From Endosaccharibacter trunci (GTDB lineage: Bacteria; Pseudomonadota; Alphaproteobacteria; Acetobacterales; Acetobacteraceae), in the NCBI GenBank assembly GCA_024515975.1, contig JAMSKV010000001.1, positions 124,001 to 188,000 on the forward strand: a DNA stretch of 64,000 nucleotides. The letters run 5' to 3'. A program made the translations under genes and the position numbers. Below, in pieces: positions 18,720-27,933 of the stretch (position 1 is its first letter; each line of letters starts with the position of its first letter). Below the pieces are notes generated by a model. The model was not told the origin of the DNA. It worked only from the letters and a program-made list of their open reading frames with translations, and ran no database searches.

Positions 18720-18729
18720 GGAGGCAGGC

Positions 18730-19299
18730 ATGTCCGACACTGAAACCCGCGCTCTGCCTCGTCTGCAGCAGCGCTACAACGATCAGCTTCGTGGCCAGCT
18801 GCGCGAGCAGTTCGGCTACAAGAACGTGATGCAGGTTCCGCGTCTCGAGAAGATCGTCATCAACATGGGCGTCGGCGAAGCCGCCGGCGACCAGAAGAAG
18901 CTCGACGCGGCCGTGGCCGAGCTGACCCTCATTGCCGGCCAGAAGCCGGTGAAGACAGTGGCGAAGAAGGCGATCGCCGGCTTCAAGATCCGCGAGGGTC
19001 TGCCGATCGGCACCAAGGTAACGCTGCGTCGCGCCCAGATGTATGAGTTCCTGGACCGTCTGGTGACGATCGCTCTGCCGCGCGTGCGCGATTTCCGTGG
19101 TCTGCCGGCGAACAAGGGCTTCGACGGGCGCGGAAATTTCGCGATGGGTCTCAAGGAACAGATTGTGTTTCCTGAGATTGACTACGATAAGGTGGACCAG
19201 ATCCGCGGCATGGACATCATCTTCGTGACGACCGCGAAGACCGATGCCGAGGCGAAGGCTCTGTTGAAGGCGTTCGATCTGCCGTTCGCGGCCTCGTAA
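18730..19299 (+). CDS. rplE: 50S ribosomal protein L5
   Basis: This 189-residue protein binds 5S rRNA and contacts P-site tRNA. It is recognised by [14 protein letters not shown], the following [25 protein letters not shown] and [19 protein letters not shown]. An extra 10 or so residues precede the usual MxxLQQRYN start. A 98-nt gap to rpsN follows, larger than its neighbours. Confidence 0.98.
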   Translation: MSDTETRALPRLQQRYNDQLRGQLREQFGYKNVMQVPRLEKIVINMGVGEAAGDQKKLDAAVAELTLIAGQKPVKTVAKKAIAGFKIREGLPIGTKVTLRRAQMYEFLDRLVTIALPRVRDFRGLPANKGFDGRGNFAMGLKEQIVFPEIDYDKVDQIRGMDIIFVTTAKTDAEAKALLKAFDLPFAAS

Positions 19300-19397
19300 G
19301 AGGCTGCATCCGGCGGGATATCCGCGTTCAGCCGTTTGACTCTGATTTGGAAGACCACCGGGGCTGGCCCGGCAGGTTCCGGGAGATAGGACAAGGC

Positions 19398-19703
19398 ATG
19401 GCCAAGACATCACAGGTCAACCGCAACGCCAAGCGTGAGCACATGGCGGCCCGCGACAAGGGCAAGCGGACAGCTCTGAAGAACATCGTCATGGACCGGA
19501 CTCTTCCTGTGGAAGACCGGTTCGAAGCATCGTTGAAGCTGGCCGAGCTGCCGCGCAACGGGTCGCGCGTTCGCGTGCGCCTTCGCTGCAAGCTGACGGG
19601 TCGCTCGCGCGCCAACTACCGGAAATTCGGCCTTTGCCGCGTCGCCCTGCGCGACCTGGCGAGCACCGGCCAGATTCCGGGCATGGTCAAGTCGAGCTGG
19701 TAA
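19398..19703 (+). CDS. rpsN: 30S ribosomal protein S14 (zinc-free type)
   Basis: This 101-residue S14 is the long form lacking the CXXC zinc pairs found in the short type. It starts [17 protein letters not shown], and the family signature is [24 protein letters not shown] near the C-terminus. The start at 19398 excludes an unconserved upstream extension of the frame. Confidence 0.97.
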   Translation: MAKTSQVNRNAKREHMAARDKGKRTALKNIVMDRTLPVEDRFEASLKLAELPRNGSRVRVRLRCKLTGRSRANYRKFGLCRVALRDLASTGQIPGMVKSSW

Positions 19704-19715
19704 GGGGCACGACTC

Positions 19716-20114
19716 ATGTCCATGTCTGATCCGCTGGGTGATATGCTCACCCGCATCCGCAACGCACAGCGCTCGCGTCATGCAGCCTGCGTTGCGCCCG
19801 CGTCGAAGCTGCGCGCCAACGTCCTCGAGGCGCTGCGTCGTGAAGGCTACATCCGTGGCTTCCAGGTCGAAGAGATCCGCACGGGCATCGCCCAGCTGCG
19901 CATCGAGCTGAAATACACGGACGGCGAGCCGGTGATCAAAGAGATCCACCGCGTGTCGAAGCCCGGCCGTCGCGTTTATTCGAAGATCAAGGAGCTGCCC
20001 CGGGTTTATGCCGGGCTCGGCGTCTCGATCCTGTCCACGCCGCGAGGCGTCCTGTCCGATGCGGAAGCCCGCGCTGCCAATGTTGGCGGCGAGGTTCTGT
20101 GCCGGGTCTTCTGA
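19716..20114 (+). CDS. rpsH: 30S ribosomal protein S8
   Basis: This 132-residue central-domain assembly protein represses the spc operon in E. coli. Conserved parts are [14 protein letters not shown] at the start and [19 protein letters not shown] near the C-terminus. Two in-frame ATGs (19716 and 19722) are equally possible starts. Confidence 0.97.
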   Translation: MSMSDPLGDMLTRIRNAQRSRHAACVAPASKLRANVLEALRREGYIRGFQVEEIRTGIAQLRIELKYTDGEPVIKEIHRVSKPGRRVYSKIKELPRVYAGLGVSILSTPRGVLSDAEARAANVGGEVLCRVF

Positions 20115-20124
20115 GGAGGGATGC

Positions 20125-20658
20125 ATGTCACGCGTAGGCAAATATCCCGTTGAGATTCCGCAGGGCGTCGATGTCGCGATCGTCAGTGGTGTGCTCACGG
20201 CGAAGGGCAAGCTCGGCGAGCTGAAGCTCCCGCTGTCGCAGCATGTCGAGACCACGGTCGCCGATGGCCGCGTCACCGTTGTGCCGAAAAGCTCCGCCGC
20301 TCCCGCTCGCATGATGTGGGGCACGACCCGTGCTCTCGTCGCCGCGATGGTGAAGGGCGTGTCGACCGGCTACAGCAAGACGCTGGAAATCACCGGAACC
20401 GGTTACCGCGCTGCGGTGCAGGGCTCGAACCTGGTGCTCAATCTCGGCTACTCGCATGACGTCGTCTATGCGATCCCGCCGGGCATCAAGATCACCACTC
20501 CGCGTCCGACTGCCGTCACGGTGGAAGGTGTGGACAAGCAGCGTGTCGGGCAGGTTGCGCTCGATATCCGGAACTTCCGTCCGCCGGAGCCCTACAAGGG
20601 CAAGGGTGTCCGCTACGACAACGAAGTGATCCGGCGCAAGGAAGGCAAGAAGAAGTAA
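20125..20658 (+). CDS. rplF: 50S ribosomal protein L6
   Basis: This 177-residue protein sits near the factor-binding site and sarcin-ricin loop. It begins [17 protein letters not shown]. The C-terminal RNA-binding signature is [39 protein letters not shown] ribosome site precedes ATG 20125; the frame continues upstream within rpsH but is not conserved. The TAATG junction with rplR shares one base. Confidence 0.98.
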   Translation: MSRVGKYPVEIPQGVDVAIVSGVLTAKGKLGELKLPLSQHVETTVADGRVTVVPKSSAAPARMMWGTTRALVAAMVKGVSTGYSKTLEITGTGYRAAVQGSNLVLNLGYSHDVVYAIPPGIKITTPRPTAVTVEGVDKQRVGQVALDIRNFRPPEPYKGKGVRYDNEVIRRKEGKKK

Positions 20659-21020
20659 TGAGCACGCAGCAGGAATTGCGGGAGCGGCGGCGCACCCGCC
20701 TTCGCTTCCAGCTCCGCCGCAAGGCTGGCGGGCGTCCGCGTCTGTCGGTGTTCCGTTCGGGCAAGAACATCCATGCGCAGGTGATCGACGACGTCGCCGG
20801 CCGTACCCTGGCGTCGGCCTCGACGCTGGACAAGTCGGTTCGCGAGAGCGGCAAGACCGGCGCCGACAAGGCTGCCGCGGCGGCCGTCGGCAAGCTGGTG
20901 GCCGAGCGTGCACTCGCGGCCGGCGTGACGCAGGTCGTGTTCGACCGCGGCGCGTATCTGTATCATGGGCGCGTCAAGGCGCTGGCGGAGGCTGCCCGCG
21001 AGGGCGGCCTCGCCTTCTGA
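20658..21020 (+). CDS. rplR: 50S ribosomal protein L18
   Basis: This 120-residue protein mediates binding of 5S rRNA with L5. It is recognised by [18 protein letters not shown] in the middle and [26 protein letters not shown] at the end. It overlaps the rplF stop by one base and lies 14 nt before rpsE. Confidence 0.97.
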   Translation: MSTQQELRERRRTRLRFQLRRKAGGRPRLSVFRSGKNIHAQVIDDVAGRTLASASTLDKSVRESGKTGADKAAAAAVGKLVAERALAAGVTQVVFDRGAYLYHGRVKALAEAAREGGLAF

Positions 21021-21034
21021 GGGAAGGTCACGAC

Positions 21035-21616
21035 ATGGCACGTGAACCGAGAGAAGGCGGCCGGGGCGGCCGCGAGGGCGGTCGGGAGCGGGATCGCGAA
21101 GGCGACGACCTGATCGACAAGCTGGTGACGATCAACCGCGTCGCGAAGGTGGTGAAGGGTGGACGTCGTTTCGCCTTCGCCGCACTCGTGGTGGTGGGCG
21201 ACCAGAAGGGCCGCGTCGGCTACGGCGCCGGCAAGGCGCGCGAAGTTCCCGAGGCGATCCGCAAGGCGACTGAGCGGGCGAAGCGCACCATGATCCGCGT
21301 GCCGATGAAGGAGGGCCGCACCCTCCATCACGACGTGACGGGTCATTTCGGCGCCGGCAACGTGGTGCTGCGTTCGGCGGAAGCCGGCACCGGCATCATC
21401 GCCGGCGGTCCGATGCGCGCCGTGTTCGAGAGCCTGGGCATCAACGATGTGGTGGCCAAGTCGCTCGGCAGCCGCAACCCGCATAACATGGTGAAGGCGA
21501 CCTTTGCGGCGCTCGAGCGCTGCGCCAGCCCGCGTTCGGTCGCGAGCCGTCGCGGCAAGAAGGTCTCCGACATCCTCGGCAAGCGCGAAGCCGCGCTGGA
21601 GGGCGCCGATGTCTGA
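21035..21616 (+). CDS. rpsE: 30S ribosomal protein S5
   Basis: This 193-residue protein affects decoding accuracy and mRNA unwinding. The double-stranded RNA-binding fold begins at [18 protein letters not shown], and the C-terminal part has [20 protein letters not shown]. The first 25 or so residues are an Arg/Gly/Glu-rich extension beyond the E. coli start. The last 8 nt overlap the rpmD start. Confidence 0.97.
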   Translation: MAREPREGGRGGREGGRERDREGDDLIDKLVTINRVAKVVKGGRRFAFAALVVVGDQKGRVGYGAGKAREVPEAIRKATERAKRTMIRVPMKEGRTLHHDVTGHFGAGNVVLRSAEAGTGIIAGGPMRAVFESLGINDVVAKSLGSRNPHNMVKATFAALERCASPRSVASRRGKKVSDILGKREAALEGADV

Positions 21617-21800
21617 GCAGGGCAAGGCCACGGTCCGCGTTCGTCAGATCGCGTCCGGCAACGGGCAGAAGCCCGGTCAGCAGGCGACGCTGATCGGTCT
21701 CGGCCTGAACAAGATCGGCAAGGTGCGCGAGCTGGAGGACACCCCTTCGGTTCGCGGCATGATCCGCAAGGTGCACCACCTGGTGAAGGTGGAGGATTGA
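21609..21800 (+). CDS. rpmD: 50S ribosomal protein L30
   Basis: This 63-residue protein matches L30 through [20 protein letters not shown] and [22 protein letters not shown]. The start at 21609 overlaps rpsE by 8 nt and the stop is 1 nt before rplO, so it is embedded in a coupled run. Confidence 0.95.
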   Translation: MSEQGKATVRVRQIASGNGQKPGQQATLIGLGLNKIGKVRELEDTPSVRGMIRKVHHLVKVED

Positions 21801-21801
21801 G

Positions 21802-22290
21802 ATGGTTGAACTGAACCAGCTGCGCGACAACGAGGGCTCTCGTTATCGCAAAAAGCGCCTCGGTCGCGGCATCGGCTCCGGCAAGGGCAAGACGTCCGGC
21901 AAGGGCGTAAAGGGTCAGAAGGCGCGCGAAGGCGTTTCGCTGAACGGGTTCGAGGGCGGTCAGCTCCCGATCTACCGGCGTCTGCCGAAGCGCGGCTTCA
22001 AGAACATCTTCCGCAAGGTCTACGCGCCGATCAACCTCGGCACGCTGGACAAGGCGATCGCCGACGGCAAGCTCGACGCGTCCGGCACGATCACGGAGGA
22101 GACCCTGCGCGCCGCCAATCTGATCGGCACCGGCAAGGTGAACGGCATCCGTCTGCTGGCGCAGGGTGAGATCACCCGCGCGCTGACGATCGAAGTGGCC
22201 GGCGCGTCCGCCGCGGCGATCGAGGCGGTGGAGAAGGCCGGTGGGTCCGTCAAGACCACCGTGGCCAAGAAGGCGCAGACGGAAGCGTAA
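21802..22290 (+). CDS. rplO: 50S ribosomal protein L15
   Basis: This 162-residue late-assembly protein has the typical Gly/Lys-rich N-terminal tail ([22 protein letters not shown]) and the [18 protein letters not shown] segment. The C-terminus carries extra Lys/Ala-rich residues. It lies immediately after rpmD, and a 108-nt gap with a hairpin separates it from secY. Confidence 0.97.
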   Translation: MVELNQLRDNEGSRYRKKRLGRGIGSGKGKTSGKGVKGQKAREGVSLNGFEGGQLPIYRRLPKRGFKNIFRKVYAPINLGTLDKAIADGKLDASGTITEETLRAANLIGTGKVNGIRLLAQGEITRALTIEVAGASAAAIEAVEKAGGSVKTTVAKKAQTEA

Positions 22291-22344
22291 CCGGAGGAGG
22301 GTGGGTGCCCTCATCTTGCTTACAAAACCAGTCAGGCTAAACAG

Positions 22345-22377
22345 ACAGCGCCGAGCGGATGAACCCGCCGGCGCTGT
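22345..22377 (+). other. Hairpin between rplO and secY
   Basis: ACAGCGCCG (22345-22353) pairs perfectly with CGGCGCTGT (22369-22377) in the rplO-secY gap, followed by TTCTTGT. It could be a weak terminator or processing site that lowers secY expression relative to the ribosomal genes. No function is proven. Confidence 0.5.
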
Positions 22378-22398
22378 TCTTGTGAAAGGGACCGGCGC

Positions 22399-23751
22399 AT
22401 GGCCTCCGCGGCCGAGCAGCTTGCATCGACGATGAATCTCGGCGCCTTCTCCAAGGCGACCGAGCTCAAGAAGCGTATCTGGTTCACACTGGGCGCGCTC
22501 ATCATCTATCGCCTTGGCACGTACATCCCGGTCCCCGGTGTCGACGCCCATGTGATGGGTCAGCTCCTGGCGCAGAACCAGGGCGGCATCCTCGGCATGT
22601 TCGACATGTTCTCGGGCGGCGCGCTCGGGCGCATGACCGTGTTCGCGCTGAACATCATGCCCTACATCAGCGCCTCGATCATCGTGCAGCTGATGTCCTC
22701 CGCGATTCCCTCGCTCGAGGCGATCAAGAAGGAGGGCGAGTCGGGCCGGAAGAAGCTCAACCAGTACACGCGCTACCTCACGGTGCTGATCGCGCTGTTC
22801 CAGGCTTACGGCATCGCGGTCGGCCTGGAGAAGATGCATGCCGCGGGCGGGGTCTCGGCGGTGATCGATCCCGGCATGTTCTTCCGCTTCTCCTGCGTCG
22901 TCACGCTGGTGGGCGGCACCATGTTCCTGATGTGGCTGGGCGAGCAGATCACCTCTCGCGGCGTCGGCAACGGCATCTCGCTCATCATCTTCGCGGGCAT
23001 CGTCGCCAATCTGCCGCACGCGCTCGCGATCCTGTTCCAGCTTGGCTACACCGGCGAGCTGTCGCCGATCTTCGTGGTCATCTTCCTCGTGCTTGCCGCG
23101 GCGGTGATCGCCTTCATCGTGTTCATGGAACAGGCCCAGCGTCGCGTGGTGATCCAGTATCCCAAGCGTCAGGTGGGCAACCGCATGTCGGGCGGCGAAT
23201 CGACCCATATGCCGCTGAAGGTGAATACGGCCGGTGTGATCCCGCCGATCTTCGCCTCCTCCGTGCTGCTGATCCCGGTGACATTGTCCGGATTCGCGTC
23301 GGGAAACGCCAATCTGCCGCATTGGCTGGGCTTCCTGGCCCAGCAGCTGGGGCAGGGCGAGCCGCTCTACATGATCTTCTACGCGGCGATGATCTTGTTC
23401 TTCTCGTATTTCTATGCGGCGGTAGCGTTCAATCCGCAGGAAACGGCGGATAATCTGCGCAAGCAGGGCGGCTTCATCCCCGGCATCCGTCCGGGCGCCA
23501 ATACGGCCGAGTATCTGGACCGGATCCTGGTGCGTCTCACCACGATCGGCGCGCTCTATTTGGTTCTGGTCTGTCTGCTGCCGCAGTTCCTTGTCAGCCG
23601 CTACCATGTGCCGTTCTATTTCGGCGGCACCAGCCTGATCATCATCGTGTCCGTCACCATGGATACGGTGACGCAGATCCAGTCGCATCTGCTGGCGCAT
23701 CAGTACGAGGGGCTGATCCGGAAATCGCGCGGTCGGGGGAGGGTGCGTTGA
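22399..23751 (+). CDS. secY: Preprotein translocase subunit SecY
   Basis: This 450-residue inner-membrane protein is the pore of the Sec translocon. Ten hydrophobic segments are expected and the pattern fits. Family landmarks are [13 protein letters not shown] in the first transmembrane region, [14 protein letters not shown] [39 protein letters not shown] and the C-terminal RGRGRVR. It follows the L15 gene as in most bacteria. The stop overlaps the adk start by TTGA. Confidence 0.98.
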   Translation: MASAAEQLASTMNLGAFSKATELKKRIWFTLGALIIYRLGTYIPVPGVDAHVMGQLLAQNQGGILGMFDMFSGGALGRMTVFALNIMPYISASIIVQLMSSAIPSLEAIKKEGESGRKKLNQYTRYLTVLIALFQAYGIAVGLEKMHAAGGVSAVIDPGMFFRFSCVVTLVGGTMFLMWLGEQITSRGVGNGISLIIFAGIVANLPHALAILFQLGYTGELSPIFVVIFLVLAAAVIAFIVFMEQAQRRVVIQYPKRQVGNRMSGGESTHMPLKVNTAGVIPPIFASSVLLIPVTLSGFASGNANLPHWLGFLAQQLGQGEPLYMIFYAAMILFFSYFYAAVAFNPQETADNLRKQGGFIPGIRPGANTAEYLDRILVRLTTIGALYLVLVCLLPQFLVSRYHVPFYFGGTSLIIIVSVTMDTVTQIQSHLLAHQYEGLIRKSRGRGRVR

Positions 23752-24422
23752 ACCTCATCTTTCTGGGGCCGCCTGGGGCCGGCAAGGGCACCCAGGCCAA
23801 GCGCCTGGAGCGTCTGTACGGCATCGCCCAGATCTCTACGGGCGACATGCTGCGCGCCGAGGTCAAAGCCGGTACCGAGATCGGGCGGAAGGCCAAAGCG
23901 GTGATGGATAGCGGCGGCCTGGTCTCCGATGAGATTCTGGTCGCCATGCTGGCTTCGCGTGTGCGCCAGCCGGATTGCGCGAAAGGCTTCATTCTCGACG
24001 GGTTTCCGCGCACGGAAGTGCAGGCGCGCGCGCTGGACGAGATGCTGTCCGACCTGGGGCTAAAGATCGACGCGGTTCTGGAGCTGAAGGTCGACGAGGC
24101 CGAACTCACCGCGCGAATCGTCGGGCGTTATACCTGCGCCACATGCGGCACCGGCTATCACGACACGTTCAGGCAGCCGGCGGTGCCCGGCGTCTGCGAC
24201 GCGTGCGGGGGAACCGAATTCACCCGCCGTCCGGACGACAACGCCGCCACGGTCGGGTCGCGCATGCAAGCCTACCGGCGTGAAACCCAGCCGATCCTGC
24301 CCTATTACGAGGCGCGCGGCCTGGTCCGCACCATTGACGGCATGGCGGAAATCGACGCGGTGAGCGCGGAGATCGATGCCGCTCTCGCCGCGACCGGCGC
24401 TCAGCCGATCACGGAAAGTTGA
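23748..24422 (+). CDS. adk: Adenylate kinase (zinc-LID type)
   Basis: This 224-residue enzyme interconverts ATP plus AMP with two ADP. The P loop is [10 protein letters not shown] at residues 7-16, and [13 protein letters not shown] is the NMP-site landmark. The LID domain carries four cysteines (Cys130, Cys133, Cys150, Cys153) placed to bind zinc. The best start is TTG at 23748, overlapping the secY stop (TTGA), because [14 protein letters not shown] is the usual N-terminus. secY-adk is the common order. The next promoter lies just downstream. Confidence 0.96.
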   Translation: MNLIFLGPPGAGKGTQAKRLERLYGIAQISTGDMLRAEVKAGTEIGRKAKAVMDSGGLVSDEILVAMLASRVRQPDCAKGFILDGFPRTEVQARALDEMLSDLGLKIDAVLELKVDEAELTARIVGRYTCATCGTGYHDTFRQPAVPGVCDACGGTEFTRRPDDNAATVGSRMQAYRRETQPILPYYEARGLVRTIDGMAEIDAVSAEIDAALAATGAQPITES

Positions 24423-24432
24423 AGCGAAATCG

Positions 24433-24460
24433 TTGACTCAGAGGGCGCCGTCGCTATAGT
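24433..24460 (+). promoter_or_regulatory. Predicted promoter for the rpsM-rpsK-rpoA-rplQ operon
   Basis: TTGACT (24433-24438) and TATAGT (24455-24460) are separated by 16 nt. This is the best promoter-like match in the ribosomal run. It begins 10 nt after the adk stop and leaves a leader of about 200 nt before rpsM. Confidence 0.75.
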
Positions 24461-24662
24461 GCGCGCCCTCAGCCGGGTCTGTGCCCGTCCCGTGTTCGGG
24501 ACTGTCGCATGCCCGGTTTTTCCGAACGTCCGGCAGCCGATTCTCTCCTCGGGAAAACGCCTGCACGGTTCAGAAACGGCCCGGCGAACCGGGCGGTTAT
24601 TCATGCCTGGCGGGCGCCGGGGTTATACGGCCCGGAAACGGGCGGTTTGAGGAGTATTGGGC

Positions 24663-25040
24663 GTGGCGCGTATTGCCGGCGTGAACATTCCGACCAACAA
24701 GCGGGTCGTGATCGGTCTGACCTATATCTTTGGCATCGGCCCGGCGAAGGCGCAGTCCATCTGCAGCCAGCTCGGCATCCCGGCGGAACGCCGCGTGAAC
24801 GAGATGTCCGACGACGAGATCCTCAAGGTGCGTGAGCTTATCGACCGCGAGTTCCGCGTCGAAGGTGATCTCCGCCGCGAGCTCGCCATGAACATCAAGC
24901 GTCTGATGGACCTCGGCTGCTACCGCGGCCTGCGCCATCGTCGTGGCCTGCCGGTGCGCGGTCAGCGCACCCACACCAACGCCCGCACCCGCAAGGGCAA
25001 GGCGGTGGCGATCGCCGGCAAGAAGAAGGCCACGAAGTGA
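24663..25040 (+). CDS. rpsM: 30S ribosomal protein S13
   Basis: This 125-residue protein of the 30S head contacts tRNA and the 50S subunit. It reads [21 protein letters not shown] at the start and [27 protein letters not shown] near the end. GTG 24663 is chosen as start: it gives the normal N-terminus and sits 8 nt after a GAGGAG ribosome site (24649-24654). An upstream in-frame TTG at 24657 is only 2 nt from that site. It begins the alpha operon. Confidence 0.96.
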   Translation: MARIAGVNIPTNKRVVIGLTYIFGIGPAKAQSICSQLGIPAERRVNEMSDDEILKVRELIDREFRVEGDLRRELAMNIKRLMDLGCYRGLRHRRGLPVRGQRTHTNARTRKGKAVAIAGKKKATK

Positions 25041-25046
25041 TCGGCG

Positions 25047-25072
25047 GCCGCCCCGTCGCGAGACGGGGCGGC
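25047..25072 (+). other. Perfect hairpin between rpsM and rpsK
   Basis: GCCGCCCCGTC (25047-25057) and GACGGGGCGGC (25062-25072) form an 11-bp perfect stem with a GCGA tetraloop. There is no T tract, so this is not a standard terminator. The GNRA-type loop suggests a stable RNA element or processing site within the operon. Confidence 0.6.
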
Positions 25073-25141
25073 AACAGGTCGTTCGAAGCAAAACATTCGG
25101 CGCGTCGCCCGGCGGCGTGCCCAGGTCGGGATTGAAAGAAT

Positions 25142-25534
25142 ATGGCGAAGGCCGCCGCACCGCGCATTCGGAAGAAAGAGCGCAAGAACATCATCTCGGG
25201 CGTGGCGCATGTGCTGTCCACGTTCAACAACACCATGATCACCATCTCCGACGCGCAGGGCAACGCCATCGCCTGGTCGTCCGCCGGCAGCCAGGGCTTC
25301 AAGGGTTCGCGCAAGTCGACCCCGTACGCCGCCCAGGTCGCCGCGGAGGATGCCGGCAAGAAGGCCCGCGAGCACGGCATGGAGACGCTCGAGATCGAGG
25401 TGTCCGGTCCGGGTTCGGGCCGTGAGAGCGCGCTGCGCGCTCTTCAGGCGGTCGGCTTCTCCATCACCGCGATTCGCGACATGACGCCGGTGCCGCATAA
25501 CGGCTGCCGTCCGCGCAAGCGTCGCCGCGTCTGA
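25142..25534 (+). CDS. rpsK: 30S ribosomal protein S11
   Basis: This 130-residue platform protein lines the mRNA exit region. It is highly conserved: [21 protein letters not shown], then [21 protein letters not shown] and the end [18 protein letters not shown]. Gaps of 101 nt before and 111 nt after the gene each contain a stable hairpin. Confidence 0.98.
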   Translation: MAKAAAPRIRKKERKNIISGVAHVLSTFNNTMITISDAQGNAIAWSSAGSQGFKGSRKSTPYAAQVAAEDAGKKAREHGMETLEIEVSGPGSGRESALRALQAVGFSITAIRDMTPVPHNGCRPRKRRRV

Positions 25535-25557
25535 CGCGACAAAGCTGCTTCTGATCG

Positions 25558-25579
25558 CCGCCGGTTTCCCGACCGGCGG
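25558..25579 (+). other. Hairpin between rpsK and rpoA
   Basis: CCGCCGGT (25558-25565) pairs with ACCGGCGG (25572-25579) around a 6-nt loop. A second, smaller GGTGC/GCACC pairing follows near 25596-25611. There is no T tract. rpsD, which lies here in E. coli, is absent, as is usual in alphaproteobacteria. Confidence 0.45.
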
Positions 25580-25645
25580 TTCCGGCTGCCGGATCGGTGC
25601 ATGGCGCACCGGTGCGGCGGTTCCCCGTTAAGAAAGGCCACTCTC

Positions 25646-26665
25646 TTGGTCCTCCAGAAGAACTGGCAGTCCCTGATCAAGCCGGAAAAGCTGGACGTCG
25701 AGCCCGGCAACGAGCCCGCGCGCACCGCGACGGTGGTCGCCGAGCCGCTGGAGCGCGGTTTCGGCATGACGCTCGGCAATGCGATCCGCCGCATCCTGCT
25801 GTCGTCGCTTCAGGGCGCCGCCGTCACCGCGATCCAGATCGACGGCGTGCTGCACGAATTCTCCTCGATCGCCGGCGTGCGCGAGGACGTCACCGACATC
25901 GTCCTCAACATCAAGCAGCTTGCGCTGCGGATGCACGGCGAGGGTCCGAAGCGCATGACGCTGACGGCCACCGGCCCGGGCGAGGTGAAAGCCGGCCAGA
26001 TCCAGACCGGTCACGACATCGAGGTGATGAACCCCGACCTGGTGATCTGCACCCTCGATGACGGCGTGAAGCTCGGCATGGAGTTCACGGTCAATCTGGG
26101 TAAGGGCTATGTCCCGGCTGCCGCGAACCGTCCGGAAGACGCGCCGATCGGGCTGATCCCGATCGATGCGATCTACTCTCCGGTGCGTCGCTGCTCCTAC
26201 AAGGTCGAGCCGACCCGCGTCGGTCAGGTCACCGACTACGACAAGCTGCTTTTGACGGTCGAGACCAACGGTGCCGTCACCCCGGAAGACGCGGTCGCGC
26301 TTGCCGCCCGCATTCTCCAGGACCAGCTGCAGCTGTTCATCAACTTCGACGAGCCGCGTCCGGCGCGCGTCGAGGAGCCGCAGGACGATCTGCCGTTCAA
26401 CCGCAACCTGCTGCGCAAGGTCGACGAGCTCGAGCTCTCGGTCCGCTCGGCGAATTGCCTGAAGAACGACAACATCGTCTATATCGGCGATCTGGTTCAG
26501 AAGACCGAGCAGGAAATGCTGCGCACGCCGAATTTCGGCCGTAAGTCCCTGAACGAGATCAAGGAGGTGCTCACCTCCATGGGCCTGGCGCTTGGCATGA
26601 ACGTGCCGACCTGGCCGCCCGAGAATATCGAAGACCTCGCCAAGCGGCTCGACGAGCCCTTCTAA
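25646..26665 (+). CDS. rpoA: DNA-directed RNA polymerase subunit alpha
   Basis: This 339-residue subunit assembles RNA polymerase and contacts activators and UP elements. The N-terminal domain has [23 protein letters not shown]. The C-terminal domain, near residues 255-325, has [22 protein letters not shown] and [17 protein letters not shown] 25646 is the preferred start: it gives [16 protein letters not shown], the usual alphaproteobacterial N-terminus, and lies 8 nt after AAGAAAGG. An ATG at 25601 would add 15 unconserved residues. Confidence 0.96.
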   Translation: MVLQKNWQSLIKPEKLDVEPGNEPARTATVVAEPLERGFGMTLGNAIRRILLSSLQGAAVTAIQIDGVLHEFSSIAGVREDVTDIVLNIKQLALRMHGEGPKRMTLTATGPGEVKAGQIQTGHDIEVMNPDLVICTLDDGVKLGMEFTVNLGKGYVPAAANRPEDAPIGLIPIDAIYSPVRRCSYKVEPTRVGQVTDYDKLLLTVETNGAVTPEDAVALAARILQDQLQLFINFDEPRPARVEEPQDDLPFNRNLLRKVDELELSVRSANCLKNDNIVYIGDLVQKTEQEMLRTPNFGRKSLNEIKEVLTSMGLALGMNVPTWPPENIEDLAKRLDEPF

Positions 26666-26691
26666 GCTGGCAGCATTTAGGAACCCTCATC

Positions 26692-27117
26692 ATGCGTCAC
26701 GGTGTTGCCGGCCGTAAGCTCGGCGTTACCTCCACCCATCGCCTCGCCATGTTCAGGAACATGGCCGTCGCGCTGATCAAGCACGAGCAGATCACCACCA
26801 CCCTGCCGAAGGCCAAGGAGCTTCGCCCGGTGGCCGAGAAGCTCATCACGCTCGGCAAGCGGGGCGGTCTGCACGCCCGTCGTCAGGCGTATGCGCAGCT
26901 GCGCGACGACGTGATCGTGTCCAAGCTCTTCGGCGCCATTGCCGAGCGCTACAAGGACCGTCAGGGTGGCTATACCCGTGTGCTGAAGGCCGGCATGCGT
27001 CATGGCGATGCGGCCGATATGGCGGTGATCGAGCTGGTCGAGCGCGACGTTTCCGCCAAGGGTCAGGACAGCGGTCCGCGTCCCGAGGTCGAGAGCGAGA
27101 ACGACTACGCCAACTGA
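26692..27117 (+). CDS. rplQ: 50S ribosomal protein L17
   Basis: This 141-residue protein is recognised by [20 protein letters not shown] followed by [25 protein letters not shown]. The C-terminus has an acidic extension past the usual end. It is the last gene of the ribosomal run, 26 nt after rpoA, and is followed by a strong terminator. Confidence 0.97.
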   Translation: MRHGVAGRKLGVTSTHRLAMFRNMAVALIKHEQITTTLPKAKELRPVAEKLITLGKRGGLHARRQAYAQLRDDVIVSKLFGAIAERYKDRQGGYTRVLKAGMRHGDAADMAVIELVERDVSAKGQDSGPRPEVESENDYAN

Positions 27118-27155
27118 GGCGCGGAACCGTCCACGGACGGTTTCATGATCGGAAA

Positions 27156-27188
27156 GGGCGGTCGGACCTTGGTCCGGCCGCCCTTTTT
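27156..27188 (+). terminator. Intrinsic terminator after rplQ
   Basis: GGGCGGTCGGACC (27156-27168) and GGTCCGGCCGCCC (27171-27183) form a long GC-rich stem, followed by five T residues. A smaller hairpin AACCGTCC/GGACGGTT (27125-27142) precedes it. Together they close the ribosomal transcription unit. Confidence 0.92.
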
Positions 27189-27217
27189 CTGTGCGCCGCG
27201 CCGTGACACTGCGCCTG

Positions 27218-27646
27218 ATGGCTGCGATGCAATATGGCGGAAAGGCGGCGAGCGTGCCTGTCCCGACCGTTCTGCACTGCCCTCAACCGATCCTGTCCAC
27301 AGCAGGAAGACAGAGTTTTGGGTGGAACCCCCGCACCCGACGCCTGACCATCGCCGATCGCCTCGGCATCCCGTCCAGCCTGAGCTGGGGAGTCGTGAGG
27401 CTTCTGCTGTTCATGATCGCCGCCGCCACGCCGCCGCAACAGCTCGGCTCCGCCGCGGGCTGGTTCTGGTTCGCCTTTTCCGGCGGGCTGCCGACGCTCG
27501 GATCGTTGTTCGCGTCCTTCGCCATTCCGCATATCGGCCAGACGGCCACCTTCTGGAACTCGCTCGGGCTGGTGGCGGTGCTGCTCACCCGCGAGCGTAT
27601 CGGCGCCCGGCGTCTGGCGTCCGGCGCCGTCGCGGTCCGGCCCTGA
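27218..27646 (+). CDS. Hypothetical small membrane protein
   Basis: This protein of about 142 residues has no recognised family. Codon third positions are GC-rich like the neighbouring genes, which supports real coding. The C-terminal half has two or three hydrophobic segments, the clearest being RLLLFMIAAATPP, WFWFAFSGGLPTLGSLFASFA and WNSLGLVAVLL. The start is unresolved: GTG 27191 directly abuts the rplQ terminator, and ATG 27218 or 27227 are alternatives. No operon partner is seen. Confidence 0.5.
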   Translation: MAAMQYGGKAASVPVPTVLHCPQPILSTAGRQSFGWNPRTRRLTIADRLGIPSSLSWGVVRLLLFMIAAATPPQQLGSAAGWFWFAFSGGLPTLGSLFASFAIPHIGQTATFWNSLGLVAVLLTRERIGARRLASGAVAVRP

Positions 27647-27650
27647 ACCG

Positions 27651-27812
27651 TCACGTTGAGGCCGGCGAGCCGCGCAGTCCGAGCTTCTTGAACTCGTTCA
27701 GGATCGCGCTGCCGGTGGGCGCCCTTGGAACCGGCTGGCTGCCATCCTGGTCGGTGATGCGGCTGCCGCCGAGAACGCGACCGGCGGCAGCGGCGAAGCG
27801 GAACAGGCCCAT
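27651..27812 (-). CDS. Possible truncated Kbp/LysM-like small protein
   Basis: A 53-codon frame beginning MGLFRFAAAAGRVLGG recalls the N-terminus of the K+-binding BON-LysM protein Kbp (YgaU), which begins MGLF and has a similar early helix. Here the BON and LysM domains are missing; the frame ends LNEFKKLGLRGSPAST. Downstream on this strand no in-frame continuation is seen, and the opposite strand encodes another gene. No strong ribosome site precedes the ATG. It may be a gene remnant or a chance frame. Confidence 0.3.
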   Translation of the reverse strand: MGLFRFAAAAGRVLGGSRITDQDGSQPVPRAPTGSAILNEFKKLGLRGSPAST

Positions 27813-27933
27813 GATATCAACGCCCGACCGAGACGGCTTGGCCGTCATGCGACCTTGCAGCGAAAAACCCATTGGCGCGGTTCCGGCGCCGTGACAGCTT
27901 CTGCGCTTCACGCTCCAATACGGATCCGACTTC

